This document shows positions 24,842-37,990 of a DNA stretch of 64,000 nucleotides, one piece after another. The stretch is from Eudromia elegans. Taxonomy: Eukaryota; Chordata; Aves; Tinamiformes; Tinamidae. Each line of letters opens with the position of its first letter. Within the stretch, counting starts at the first letter, position 1. The notes under the pieces were generated by a model. The model was not told the DNA's origin, searched no databases, and was given only the letters and a program-made list of their open reading frames with translations. Made by a program: the position numbers and the translations under genes. Location: positions 2,760,567-2,824,566 of the forward strand of contig PTEX01000003.1 of assembly GCA_003342815.1 (NCBI GenBank), given 5' to 3'.

Positions 24842-25618
24842 AATACTTAACACATGTTCCAAATAGCCTAACAGATCCAAGGCATCTTGACTCTTCGATA
24901 CAAAGCAACCATCTTAAGCCTTTCATTACAAAGGCCACACAGATTTTCAGTAGAAAGATCTCTGTATAAATCAGATTCCCAAGAATTCACCCAAAAAGCA
25001 GGATGTTATTCTAGCCAGGGAGCACACCTAAACTCCCTTTATACTGCAGTCCTATCTCTTTCCTTAAGAAGAACCAAGTCACAGAACAGTTTGGCAACTT
25101 CTGTTTACAGTTTCTTAATTCTTAATTCTTTCCTTCATCTTCCCTTCCTCGTCGGGGGGATGATGATGATTCTTCAAAACTTCTTTCACAAACGGATGCC
25201 AGAAACACTCATCTAAATCCTGAGACTTTCTCTTCTAAAATCTAGATACTCATTTCAGACCTCATTTCAGTGGAATTTACACAATCAAAGATTGTTTCAT
25301 GCAGTTCATTTAAGCTCAAAGAACATTTAACTCAGTTCAAAAACAGAGTTTATCAGGGAACTATGAAATGGTTTAGTGTGACTTAAAAGCTAATACAGTA
25401 TCACTGAATTTAAAAAGACAACAGTTTAAGCCGCCACTTTAGAAATGTATTTTGGAAAGGTGTAACGGACAAAGTTTACCATCACATTGAAGTGTAATAT
25501 TTCAAATCTTAACACACAAATAAAATGTATTTGCACACAAAAGGCTTTACATGGAAAATTCAACTGAAATACTGTTATATAGAACTGCAATACGAAGTTG
25601 ACATCTCTTCAGCTCACA

Positions 25619-26745
<1,127 letters not shown>

Positions 26746-27160
26746 CTAAATAAAAAACAATGCACACACCCCAATTATTACTTCTTCAAGTGATGCATTT
26801 CAGCATCTCCATCTACAGCCAAAAGACGAGAAATTTCCTAAATAGTAAATGCAAACAAATCCTTGGGCATTCTAGATCCCTTGGCATTTTAGAACAGCAG
26901 CTTTGTTTTAGGACAGGACTGGATGAAGATGATCAACGGGCATGCTTACAGAGAAGTAACTGAGGATGGTGCTGCCGCTCACACACCCCAGTACGCACTG
27001 AAAATAAACAAACTACCACGGAAACAGCAACGCCCCGGAGCGAAGCCCGGTGCGGAGCGATGCCGCGCTCGGGCAGCCCTCCCCTGCCCAGCAGGCACCA
27101 CCGCAGCCACAGCAGTGACCGCCCGGGTCACGGCCACCGGCACAGGGACACCCTGCGGGG

Positions 27161-27321
27161 CAAGCCCCAGGGCTGCTGCCCCTCAAGCCCCAGGGCTGCT
27201 GCCCCTCAAGCCCCAGGGCTGCTGCCCCTCAAGCCCCAGGGCTGCTGCCCCTCAAGCCCCAGGGCTGCTGCCCCTCTAGCCCCAGGGCTGCTGCCCCTCT
27301 GGCCCCAGGGCTGCTGCCCCT
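27161..27321. repeat. 23-bp GC-rich minisatellite, seven copies
   Basis: Seven head-to-tail units start at 27161, 27184, 27207, 27230, 27253, 27276 and 27299; a broken eighth follows. Units differ only in their first four bases: CAAG in units 1-5, CTAG in unit 6 and CTGG in unit 7. The rest (CCCCAGGG, then CTGCTGCCCCT) is identical. It lies in POLR2K intron 1. Confidence 0.95.
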
Positions 27322-27511
27322 CTGGCCCCACAGGCGGGGACAGGGGCTGCCTGCCTCGAACCCGGCCGGGCCCGCAGCCGGACCCACCAGCCCCGAGGCG
27401 GGGCCTTCCCCACTCGCCTCCCGCCGCGAAGGGGCCGCCGGCTCCAAGAGGAAGAGGAGGAGGAGGAAGGGAAGGAGAGCCGACAGCCCCAGCGCACCCC
27501 AGCCCGCTCAC

Positions 27512-27650
27512 CTGCGCCAGCACCGCCGCCACCAGCACGTTCGCCCCGCCGGCGCCGCCTGATGCCGTCAACGCTGCGCGCCGCGGCCGGCGCCGCCTCT
27601 TCCCGCCCCCGGCCTGGCGGAGCCGGCGCTGGGGCCGCCCGCACCGCGCG
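27512..27650 (-). other. POLR2K: POLR2K probable non-coding first exon
   Basis: The start codon exon begins only three bases before its ATG, so a 5' untranslated exon is required. A strong donor, GCGCAG|GTGAGC, ends an exon at 27,512 inside the CpG island. The 5' end is not visible and is set loosely. Confidence 0.6.
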
Positions 27651-27717
27651 TAACGGGCGTGCGGAGCCGGCGCTGGGGCTGATCCCGGGCGCCTCTCCAC
27701 CGCGCGTAACGGGCGTG
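27618..27717. repeat. Imperfect tandem duplication in the POLR2K promoter island
   Basis: CGGAGCCGGCGCTGGGG occurs at 27618-27634 and 27662-27678, and ACCGCGCGTAACGGGCGTG at 27643-27661 and 27699-27717. The second copy has 12 extra bases in between. Each copy carries TAACGG, the MYB core. Confidence 0.9.
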
Positions 27718-27799
27718 TGGAGCGCGGCAGCGGGAGAAGGAGCCGCCCGCCCCGAGGCGGTGTGAAGGGACCCCTCCCTCACGCTCCCCGAAAGAGAAT

Positions 27800-30340
27800 T
27801 CCCGGCAGAGGCGGCGGCCGGTGCGTGGCCCTGGGCCCCGGCTTTTCCCTCGTTCCTTCTCAGGGATATCTTACCTTATTTTCTCTTGTTCTCGTTCGCA
27901 TCGTGTGTTTCATATCATAGTGAAGCGAGCTCGCAAGCTACAATGCATTAGACTTCAACTGCAGCATCGTGTTATCAAAAAAAAAGAAAAAAAAAGTATT
28001 AATTTCTACAATTTCAGCACCCGCCAAACCGAAATAATATAGATAGTACTTGAAATGCCAGCTTAGTCGCTGGCTCCACATCTCCGTCAGTCTAAATTCT
28101 GGGTGTTTCACGGCTGTTCGGTAGCATTGGCTGCTGTTGCCCAACGCCGTCAGAACGACGCTGCTGCCCAGAGCAGGCTGAACAAACGCCGTGTTTAGTA
28201 AACGCGGGTTTAAAGGGGGTGCCCGTCCCTCGGAGGGGTGTGCGCGGGGGTCTGGCTGCCCCTGCGAGCGACGTTTGGTCCCCGCGTGGCGAGGGTTTAT
28301 TGATCGAGGGTTCATTAAAGGTCGTTTGTTTGTGTTCACAAACCACGTTCAAAACTTGAGCTGTAGCTACTCTAAATCAAACGTGAGAAATAACAAATAT
28401 TTACTGTTTTCCCGATTTTAGGTCAAACGTGTAATTAAAAATGCAACATTTTTAGACAGCTCGCCCGGTTCTCTGCACTGCTTTGTATAAATGAGCTGTT
28501 TTCCTTCGATGTAACTTTCTGTGCACAAGGAAAAGAGTGTATGAAGGGCAGAGCTTTTCTTCACCTGTGTCTTTTCCGACTTTCCGTGGGTGTGAAAAGT
28601 TTGAAGCACCGGACAAATAACCTGAAAAACCTTCCCTTTAGTGATGCGCACAAAGGAGTTAAAATCCCACTGCTAAGCAGACATAAACAACTGGTGTTCT
28701 TTCTCCAGACTTGTTCTGTAGTTTAACTGCATGTGTCAAAGCGGTACTTTAAAGCGGATCGTTAATTACACAGCCACGACTATGTCGGTTAAAGTTAATG
28801 CTGTGTATTACGGTTGTTGGCATCTTTTAACTGTTCTCTGGGACCTTTACAAGTTTCCTCACAAGCTCTTAAAACCTGGGTCTCTTTCCCGTTTTTGCTA
28901 GAGCCTCCCTTTAGGGACCTCCTTAGCAGTAAACGCGGTTTTGATGGGCTGGTAAACACGAGGATTCGAGATGATCCCTGGAGTAGCAGAAAGGGGGGAA
29001 AGGGAAGAGGGGAATGTGCGGGAGGTTTCCACTGCTCGTTAAACTCCAGTGAAACGAGACCCAGGGAAATCCTTCTGGAAACAGAAAGGATAAGGAAGCA
29101 CAAGGGAAGGGCTCGTGCATTGGCCGGAGAGACTGCAAGGAAACGCGGTCTTATTCTAGAGCACTGTGACTGATATTGCTTAATATCATTGGATTATTTA
29201 GAGGCAGTGATTGCAGCCTCATTTTCTTTTTTTTTTGTGATGCCTTTTTTTTTTTTTTTTTCGAAGCAACACAAGTCCTTCTGGTGTTGAAAGAGACAGA
29301 AGCTAAACAAGCTTAATTTTTAGTTTTACAAAAAAAATTATCATTGAGTATAATTCTTTGAAAAAGAAGAATCTTCTGATTCTTAGGAAATAGACACTAG
29401 TGCAGAAAGTATTTGCAGTATTCAGGAAATAAATTCCTATTTATTTTTAGGCTTCTATTAATTTCTTCTTCTAAAAAAAAGGTGGGGGGAAGAAGAAGGA
29501 AATGCATTTTTTGTCTTTTTATCTTTTATCCTTTTAATCGCATAAACCAACATTTTTATCGTAAAACAAAACAAATAAACAAAACGCTTTACTGCGTTCT
29601 TAGTAAAAAGACAGTATTCCCCCTGCTTTAGAAAGGTAACTTCTAAGTTCGTATTTCCTCAGGGCCCTCCAGGCTTTCCTGCCTCCTTCTCCACGCTATG
29701 TCGCCTTGTTTGAAAAGGCTGGAGAGGAGGAAAGGTGCAAACCCGGCAGATCTCACTTGCTGGGACTTCGACGCCGAGGTCGCTTTAGAGAGCTCTTGAC
29801 TTGCGACCCTAGGCGTGGGTGCCACCCTCCGAGTCACGCCCAGGGATTTTACCTCTCGTGCTCGGATTTGACGGAGTTCTGCTCAGAAAAAAAAGGGGGG
29901 GCGGGTAAGGATAATGCCGAGAAAATATTTTAGCAGCCAGGTTGTAGGGGGGAATAATGCCCGGTGGAATGCGGCTGCAAAGCTGATTAATTCCTCGGGT
30001 CTTTCCCTTGTTCCCGTGTGGGAAATGCCTCCGTCCCCATGGCGCGTGAGGCCTGCCGGTTCCCTTGGGTTCCCAGCAACTCTCCCCTAGGTATTTTGGG
30101 GTCATACCGTCAGGTACTTGAGCGTGTGGAACCTCTCCTAAGCCCCACTTAGCTCGGGGGAAAACCAATATCACACACAATTACTGATAATTATTGTTGT
30201 TCCTGACGCACGTTAACCACAAGCACAAAACCGACTGACAGCTTATATAGAGGAGGGGGACACCTTACAACCCTCTCCGTAACCCTCTTCCTCCCAGGCT
30301 TTCGGGTACAAACCCCGTAATTAGCTTGAATTAACTGGCC
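27800..30340. other. POLR2K-FBXO43 intergenic stretch, no gene seen
   Basis: Mixed composition with long T runs (29,245-29,261) and short frames of 60-130 codons on both strands, none with recognisable domains or matching splice partners. Confidence 0.5.
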
Positions 30341-30349
30341 ATTTGCTAC

Positions 30350-30850
30350 CCCTGCGGCCGGGCTCGGGAGCCGGGCCGAGCCTCGGGGCAGCCGCGGCGC
30401 CGCTGAGGGGCTGCGCGGCGGCGGCGGGAGAGCCTCAACGCCCTGAGGAGCCCGAGGGGCGGCCGAAACACGAGCCGTGAGGAGAAGGGCGAGCGCCTGC
30501 CCTCCCGCTCGCTCGGGGGGAGTCTCCCCAGCCCCTCGGCGCTCGCCGGGGCCCGCAGGAAGGGCGGGCGGCAGCGCGGGGCGGTGGCAGCGAGGCGGTT
30601 GGTGAGGGCGGGTAGTTCAAACCCAAGCGAGGGAAAGCGGCGCCTCGCGAGCAGCCGCTGAGGCTGGAGGGAAGCGGCTTCTCACTAGGGCAACGGGAGC
30701 TGAGCGGCGGAGGCGGCGGGGCGGGCAGGGGCTCTCGCCTTCATCCCTCCCCGGGGAGCCCCGCCAGGCCAGGGGGGCTTTGCCCGAGGAGGAGGCGGTT
30801 GGTGCGCGACGCCCCAGGTGCTGAGACCTCCCCACCCCCAGGTGTGGCTC
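30350..30850. promoter_or_regulatory. CpG island upstream of FBXO43
   Basis: GC-rich, CpG-dense block ending about 260 bp before a strong plus-strand donor (31,109). It is the only such island between POLR2K and FBXO43, so it probably belongs to the FBXO43 promoter. Confidence 0.65.
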
Positions 30851-30907
30851 CCTAGGCAGCCGTCAATTATCTTCGTCGCAGCGTAATTAAACCGAACAGT
30901 GAACGAA

Positions 30908-31108
30908 TATATAGAGCAGCCGAAGCGCCTTGTTTCCCGGTTGCTATTAAAGTGCTGGGTGCTGTGTCTCTCCAGAGTTCTTCCTCTTGTTCTTGCAGTT
31001 TCCCTCCTTTTTCTTTTTTTTTGTGCCCTAGGACCTCGGTAGGGGTAAATCACACTCTGAATACAGCGCCCTTGCGTGCGAAGAGCTCGAGTTACTTCAC
31101 AAATTAGG
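30908..31108 (+). promoter_or_regulatory. FBXO43: Candidate FBXO43 core promoter and non-coding first exon
   Basis: TATATA at 30,908-30,913 would place transcription start near 30,940. A strong donor, AGG|GTAAGT, ends an exon at 31,108. The coding exon has an acceptor at about 34,195, so an untranslated first exon is needed. The assignment is inference. Confidence 0.4.
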
Positions 31109-34100
31109 GTAAGTGCCCCCCATGTTACAGCAGCCCTCCTCGGCACTGATATCTCCTGTGACCGCCCTGGCGCCTGGGACCTCGGAGCCCCAAGTTCCGA
31201 GGGCTAAACATAGTTTTGTTGTAGCTGTAATAACCGTTATAGTAGCAGAGAGAGCAGCCCCGCACCACAGTGCCTGGTCCTCATCTGTGGCGGGCAGTGA
31301 TGAGCAGAGACAGAAAACAAATCTTTTCAGAGGTAAAAATGACTGCTATGTAGTATTTGAGAATGTAAATTAGCATAAGGATCAGGTTTAACTCCATCTT
31401 GGAGCTGATGGCTCAGTGTCACTCCATTTTAATAACCAACATTTCCCTCTGCCTCTCTAGGGCATACCATAAGAATAAGCTTGCTACCAGTTATTCCTTG
31501 CCTGAATATCCCAACCTTGTCCTTAGTTTAGTTATGTTCTCTGAATACGAATCTGTGCAGAGCCCTGGATCTTGTACACGGTAAGGAAATGTGCAGTTCA
31601 GTTGTATCAGTTTGGGAGGCACAAAACTATCTATAAGGATGGGAGAAATGGGTAGAGTACAAGGATCTGTGATCAGCAGATACTTCTAGATCTCCAGCTG
31701 AAAAAAGACTTTAAGTTATGTAACAAATCTGGTAATCAAACTTTTCCCTGAGAAGAGGGGAAGTACCTAGCAAACACTAAACAGGTCTTAAGAGACTTGC
31801 TCACACATCTCTTATGAGTGCCAGTGCAAGCCATACCTTATCTTAAGATGCTTGGCATCTCAGTGAGGCTTTTTTTTCAGCACTGGATTTGTAAAATGAG
31901 TCTTGAAGTTGAATTAATTCCTACCTAATGTAGGTAGAACTATTTTTAAAAACTTTCCACTTCTGTTTTGCATCCTTACAAGCATTATGGTAGGATCTGT
32001 CTGAATTATCATGGACAGTGTTCACTCTGTGTCAGTATTGTGGTGCTTCCTTAAAATTGAACAGTAATCACCGCAAAATCAATGTAAGAAGCTCACAGGC
32101 TCCTCCTACTGGGCCTAGACCTACTTACAGCATATTTTAGACTTTTATTTACAGCTTTTATTTGCTGATAAGGTTTTTCCTTCATCTATTTGTAATTGTG
32201 ATCTTTTATACAGCTGCAAAAACTTGATTTTATATGATTTTTCTGCCTCTTGAAACATATTTTTAATAAAGACTTTTTTAGGGGTGTGTGTGTATGTGTA
32301 TATGTACGTTTTTAAAGTTTTCCTCTGCTGTCTTTTTTTCTCCTGTGGAATGTCTGAGAACAAAACTGCAGGCATGAGTTCTACTTGTGTCTTGAACATG
32401 CTGCCTGAAAACTGACTCTGTAAACCTGCAAACTTATGAACTTTTGTTAAATGTACGGGCAGTTTGGTTTATATCTAAAGAATTTGTTAATGGATTTTAA
32501 GGTAAGCATGGGTGTGTGATTTTGGTGGGATTTGGTGGAAAATTTGCCTAGTTGTCTCCAAATAGTATTCTAAACTATCCATCAATATTTTGGGGAATAA
32601 TATCTCTTGATATTTGTTAGCTTACTGCAGTCCACCTATTAGCCATCCTGGATTGACCCGAGACCCATTCTTTCCGTAGTTTACACAAAGATAACGGCCC
32701 ATTACTAGTACTCGTTTCCTACAGCTTCTTCCTTTTACAAAAAGAAAGATATGCTGAACTGGTCTTCTCCTTTCATGTGAACAATCAGTTCCAGAGCTGC
32801 AGTGTCAGCATGGCTTTATAGGCATTTTTGCAAGGTTCTCACAGTCTGTTCTTGTCCCACTCTTCTGAATGAGATAAGTTTCCATATGCTCATGCCAAAG
32901 GAACGCCTTCTATGTTAGAGTGACCATGCAGAGTGCCTTCAGCTCTGGTCAAGAATGTTTATTAAGTGACCCAAGGTCATTAAATGATAATTTGTTCAAC
33001 GCTCTTCTGTTTTCCCATTGCAGTTTGGGTACTTAGCTGCTTGTACCTGAGAGCTCAGCTGATCAGGACTGTTGGGATATTAGCAAAGTTTCAATGTTTG
33101 CTGTTCGAGTTGCCTATTTTTGTCTGGTCTGAAAGCTCAGTGACTGTTCCCAGGTTTATGTTCAAAACAACCAGTGCTGGAGGCCAATAGCAATTCCAGT
33201 GGTCTATGCTAACTCGAACTTCAAGAGTTTAATACAAACTCTTACGGTTTCTGAGATGCTGGGACTATTCTAATGTCTTCTGTGTATCTGTCATACTTTG
33301 TGTATAGAAAGTGAGAAGCTATTGCCATTTTCATTTGGGCAGTGAAATCCTTTGCAAACTGAAAGGCAAACCCCAAATGTATTCTTAAACCTGTTTTTTA
33401 AGCAGGTATGTCAGTCATGCTCACCTTTCCTGTGGGAAAAGAGTATCTCTAGCAGCTTCTGTACTTACTTTAAAAGGAATTTCCTCTGTCACTGCATGAT
33501 TTTTTTTTTCCTTGTTTCTGTTGAGAGAATGTATATTTAGGCCATTTTTTTCTTTTTTTTTAAAGTGCAAAACTTTATGGCAAGCAGTTTATCAATAGAG
33601 CTGAGTAAAAAGATTTTTCTTTCAAAGTGGCCTTTCAGGATTACAGCAATTAGAATGAAGTGTTTCCTTTATAAGTAGAAGTCAGGTCTTATTCCTTTCA
33701 ATCAAGGACTGAAAGGACTGAAAAATAGGGAGACCTGTGGACTTCATGATTAGACCTCTTTATTTAAATTTAGACAAAGCATTTTCTTCTTAACTAATTT
33801 ATTATCAGAACTTCAGCTAGTTTTTGAACTGAACTGTTAGTGATGGGAGGGAAGCAATAACAGACCTAGTAAATCCTGATATTTAGTGGAATTGAGTAGG
33901 AGTCTGAATTTAGTGAGAGTAAGACTTCAGCTGCTCTATCATACTTGAAGCTTGTATGTTCTAATTCACCTAATTTATGATATGTTCTGCATTTTAGTTG
34001 TTAATTTTAACCATCTTGATTAAGTTTTATCTTCGTATTCATTCATAAGCAGTGTTTTCACTAAGACTAATAAAATGCTTTTGTTAGGTCTATCATCTTG

Positions 34101-34216
34101 CAGACTTCCACAAAGTCTTTTCACTACTCTGCATGTATTTTGGTGACCAATATGACTGTTCATTTCAGTCATAAATTTGGTATCCTCATTTACAGAGTCA
34201 AAGTGCCAAGCAGAAG

Positions 34217-35697
34217 ATGTCAGAGAGTCATCCAGTCATGTTCAATATTCTTAAAAGAAATAGGCTAATGTCTCCAAGCAACAGTGCTAAGTACTCCAGT
34301 TCTAAAGACTCGTGTTCCACTTCAGCATTTCTGGACAGCAGATGTAATGAGCCATCAAAAACTCCTGGTACAGAACAGAAAGAAAAACCAAGCACAGCAG
34401 ATCTGTCATTGCTACGTGAGAATTCTGAGCAAAATCATTCAAACTTATTATTTCCTGTGCTGCCATCTATTGAAAATGAAATGAATTCTATCTCTCTATC
34501 AGAAAGAAGAGAAGCAAACAGAAGTAAAGATATTTTTGAAACTCCTAAAGTAAGTAAAAAAACCTCATCATTACGTAGGAGACTGCTTTTATCGAAGACT
34601 GCTCCAGATGGCCCCACTACAGGATGCCATGAAGAGCAAGACAGTTCTTCAGGAGGTAGCAGCAAAAAAGTATTCTCTTGTGTTTTGAGCTTTGAAGAGC
34701 GACTTTCACAAACTTCAGGTTCTCCAAGAGATAAAAGTTACAAACATCTTGCAACTAACAGTTCAAAAACTGAGGAATCTAAAGAATCTAGTCCAGAGAG
34801 CCAAAAGAGGAGACTCTCCTTCTCACAACAAAGGTCTTCCACACTAGATGAGTCCAAGTGTAAGGATGCAACATTACCAGAACCAGAATGCTTATCTCCA
34901 ATTCAGTACAAGGACAGTGTTGGTAACAGTAATGAATTTGGGGAAGATGTCCTTATGAGTGTTAGTAGTGGGTCACTTAGCACTCCCACCAGCAGTATGT
35001 TACCAGAGCCTGACGAGGGTAAGTCCCTGACATCCATTGATAGTGTTGTAGAGAACTTCAACTTTGAAATATGCGACAGAAACACTCCCTTTTTTAAACT
35101 GGTGAGTTATCAAAATCTTTCCACACCTGAGGATAGTGGATATAACTCACTTCATTTGGATAAATTGGGAGACTCGCTGTCTGATCATGATGGATCTTTC
35201 CAAGAGCTCATCCAAAATCATAAAGGTGCTTCCAAAAATCTGGATAGCAAAAGAAAGACAAGAAAACTTGAACGGGTTAGAAGATTATCAACTCTTCGGG
35301 AACAAGGCTCGCAGTCAGAGACAGAAGATCATGTCAGTCCTCCTAATTCAGTGTATATTTTAACAGAAGAAAGAAACTCTGTCAGTGAAGACCATGCATT
35401 GCTCTCAAAAGAACAGACTAATAAAGACTTTGCTTTAAATCATGGAGATCTCTCAAGAACTCCTGCTCTGCAAATAGTTCATGAAATTTGCTTGCAAAGC
35501 CAGAGAGCTGACCAAAACCAAGTCCCAGAGAATGCAGCTGGGAAAGAAACACTTGCATTGGAAGAAGTTCTTGCTGGTCTCATAGGCAAGAAAATGGGCC
35601 TTGAAAAATTAGATATCTTAACAGAACTAAAATACAGAAACTTAAAACACGTTCTTGCTATAGTGTTAGATGCTTTGACAGTGGAGAGTCTATGCAA
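34217..35697 (+). CDS. FBXO43: FBXO43 coding exon 1, regulatory N-terminal region and F-box start
   Basis: 1,481 nt, residues 1-493 plus two bases. The acceptor is TTACAG, with the exon opening about 34,196 (20 bases before the ATG). It holds the DSGYNS degron (306-311), a basophilic kinase-type RRLS site (355-358) and the first half of the F-box ([18 protein letters not shown]). Donor AA|GTAAGT. Confidence 0.95.
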
Positions 35698-37709
35698 GTA
35701 AGTACTATACCATGGTACTTACTATGCAGGTAAGCTCTATTACTGTTCAAAATATTAAAATACATTTCTGCTAATGGATTGGAATAAGGTCTGGAATAGT
35801 GGGAACTGTCAGTAGAATTTTTGCTGCCGATTTAGGGGAGATTAATGTCTGTCACCTGTGACCAAATGGTTCTTTCTAAATTCTAAAAATACATAGTATT
35901 AAAAGAAAAAGGGGTAGTGGAGGGAAGCCCAGATATGATTACCAAACTTAAAGCTAAATCACTATACCTGTAATTTTTGTTAATGTATTAAAAATTTAAT
36001 TAAGGCTAGAAAGTCTTTGTATTTAATTTCATTAGCTTAATTTATTATAAACACAAAGCCAAAATTGCTCAGCCACCTTAAAAATCATGGGCAATATTCT
36101 GGATTGATATTAATTCAATAGAAATTGTCACTTCTTTCAAAGAAATCAAGTACCCCTTAGTTACAAAGGGAATGGGAGAAGGAGTGGAATTATAGGGGCC
36201 ACAGGTATTTTCCCAACTTAGTACTTGCCAATTTTGTTCCCAAAGTTGCAATTTTTTTTATAAATCTAGTTTATATAGTAAGAAGGAACTTGCTTATTTT
36301 TGTAACCTAAAGAAATGCTATTATCTATACTGTGATTGTGATTTGTATGTAATTTTATGCAATGGTATGGAAGAATACAGTGCTGTTAAATCTAGATCTC
36401 ATGTAAGCTCCAGTAGTACATAGTATCTGCAAAATTACCAAAATAGTGTGTGGAATTACACTGAAATATTGATATTGTTTCAGTATTATGACTTAAAAAA
36501 AAAAAAATTGGAAGTGGATAACTTTTTTGTTCATTTGTCCCAGCATTTGGAAAGTAAGCAAAAACTGGCGTGAAATTGTCATACAAGACAAAAGTGCAGA
36601 CAAGAGGAGGAAGTTATACATGAAACACCTCAAAGAAGCAGCTGTGGTAAGGTTTCTCAAAGAAAATGTTTTTTCAAGTGAGGAAGAACATAGATGAAAG
36701 AGTAAATATCTTGTAAAACTCAAAGCTGATGTCACAGATGTAAGTATGTAGAGAAACATAGCTAAATAATGTGACTAGTTTTATTGCATTTTAACTGGGC
36801 ATAGTTTGAACACAAGCCTTTTAACCGTGTGTTTGTATATGGTTTGTCCTTGCAACTTGGCAAGCCCTGTGCATCCCCACATTTCAGTGTAATCTTGTTT
36901 TAATTGTAACAAAATTTTACTCTTTTAATGCTTACTATTAAGGCATATCGTGCTTCAGACCTGAGGACGAAGAGGAAGTTAAGTGTTAAAAGATAGTAGT
37001 TTTGTTTAGCATGCTTATTAGGGCTATTTTCCTCTCTTGTCCACTTATTTAATACAAACTTCTGATGAGAAACTTAGGCACTATGCATAGTGTCCTTTTG
37101 TATCCTGTTGTTGTGCAACTCAAATTTATTTGCTTGTTTCTTTCCCTCTCCTCCACCCATCCCTTAACTGTTGTCTTTAATAGGGGGATTTCTTGAATGC
37201 TGGAGATGCTGTCACAAGATTTACTCTTCTCAGCAGATCTGCTCTAAGGCCTGTTCAAGCTCAAGCCAAAACTCCTGTAATAAAAACACCACCTTCTCGC
37301 AGTGAACTTATAATACCCATGAGATGCAACACATTTCCCCGGTCAACTAGTAGACAGGAAGAATACATAAAAGTAAGCAATTAAGAAACTCATTCTCAAA
37401 ATTTAGAAGAGTTTGAGTTACAAAAATCAACTGGCTTTTTGCTTCCTTCTCTTGCTACAGGTTGCCAAAACTCTGTACACTGATGAGGCTTTAAAACCCT
37501 GCCCAAGATGTCAATATCCTGCAAAGTATCAACTGGTAAAGAAACGAGGACTCTGTAGCAGAGAGGCTTGTGCATTTGACTTCTGTATCTTGTGCCTACA
37601 TGCTTTCCATGGCTCAAAAGATTGTAGTAGTTTATCTGCAAAACGTCAGAATAGAAAAGATGCGCCTCCAGGAAGTGCCCAAAGCAAGAGAAACTTGAAA
37701 AGACTCTAA
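34217..37709 (+). CDS. FBXO43: FBXO43 (EMI2/ERP1), meiotic APC/C inhibitor, complete (673 aa)
   Basis: FBXO43 blocks the anaphase-promoting complex to hold eggs in metaphase II and is needed in male meiosis (known of the family). Four coding exons, 34217-35697, 36544-36646, 37184-37372 and 37461-37709, join in phase to 2,022 nt. Human FBXO43 has 708 residues. The N-terminal ~460 residues are Ser-rich and disordered-looking, with an [10 protein letters not shown] segment (302-311) that combines a polo-docking STP with a DSGxxS phosphodegron. The F-box lies about 470-515. RFTL at 540-543 is the likely D-box. The zinc-binding region has C605, C608, C623, C628, C633, C636, H641 and C646. The chain ends NLKRL, the RL tail shared with EMI1. 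The start is the first in-frame ATG after the acceptor. Identity is certain; the exact N-terminus is less so. Confidence 0.97.
36544..36646 (+). CDS. FBXO43: FBXO43 coding exon 2, F-box end
   Basis: Residues 494-528, coding [20 protein letters not shown], the conserved second half of the F-box. Acceptor CCCAG, donor GTG|GTAAGG. Confidence 0.95.
37184..37372 (+). CDS. FBXO43: FBXO43 coding exon 3, D-box
   Basis: 63 whole codons, residues 529-591, with [12 protein letters not shown] (likely D-box) and a basic, proline-rich stretch before the zinc region. Phase 0 at both ends; donor AAA|GTAAGC. Confidence 0.95.
37461..37709 (+). CDS. FBXO43: FBXO43 coding exon 4, zinc-binding region and RL tail
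   Basis: Residues 592-673 and stop TAA. Eight Cys/His ligands in a CxxC-x14-C-x4-C-x4-CxxC-x4-H-x4-C order, as in EMI-type IBR-like zinc regions, then a basic tail ending KRL. Confidence 0.97.
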   Translation, partial: VAKTLYTDEALKPCPRCQYPAKYQLVKKRGLCSREACAFDFCILCLHAFHGSKDCSSLSAKRQNRKDAPPGSAQSKRNLKRL

Positions 37710-37984
37710 ATTTGCAAGAGATACAAGTCCTTGCATTTTGCTCATTTTCTCCTTCCCCTAAATTCCTGATCTCGTTCATAATTTTCCTAAATATAAAATT
37801 TCAGTGTATACACTTTGAAAGTCTCATTCACTGTGGTTTTGTTGGTTTATCAAGATGATGACTTCTTGTGTGTATACCTTAATCATTTTAGCTTATTTTT
37901 GTTTTTTTTAAAAAAGGGAACATTTTAAAAAATTTCTTGTTTTACCTGTTATGTAGCTAGGCACTTACTAACACCTTCGTTTTC

Positions 37985-37990
37985 AATAAA
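37985..37990 (+). terminator. FBXO43 poly(A) signal AATAAA
   Basis: The first AATAAA after the FBXO43 stop, 276 bp downstream, followed within 30 bases by TG-rich text. Confidence 0.7.

Larger units (their letters stand above)
27040..27790. promoter_or_regulatory. CpG island, POLR2K promoter
   Basis: GC-rich, CpG-dense block containing the POLR2K first-exon donor, a 23-bp minisatellite (27,161-27,321) and a duplicated block with MYB-type sites (27,618-27,717). FBXO43 is divergent but has its own GC-rich block 3 kb away, so this one probably serves POLR2K. Confidence 0.8.

Noticed and set aside
27060-27782. Frames of 164-197 codons, including Pro/Ala repeats
   Set aside because: Made by the 23-bp minisatellite and GC-rich promoter DNA; the unit is not a multiple of three.
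28814-29173. A 119-codon plus-strand frame with an overlapping antisense frame
   Set aside because: No recognisable domain, no splice context, and both strands open.
34284-35697. Short frames overlapping FBXO43 exon 1 in other frames and on the opposite strand
   Set aside because: Shadows of the real coding exon.
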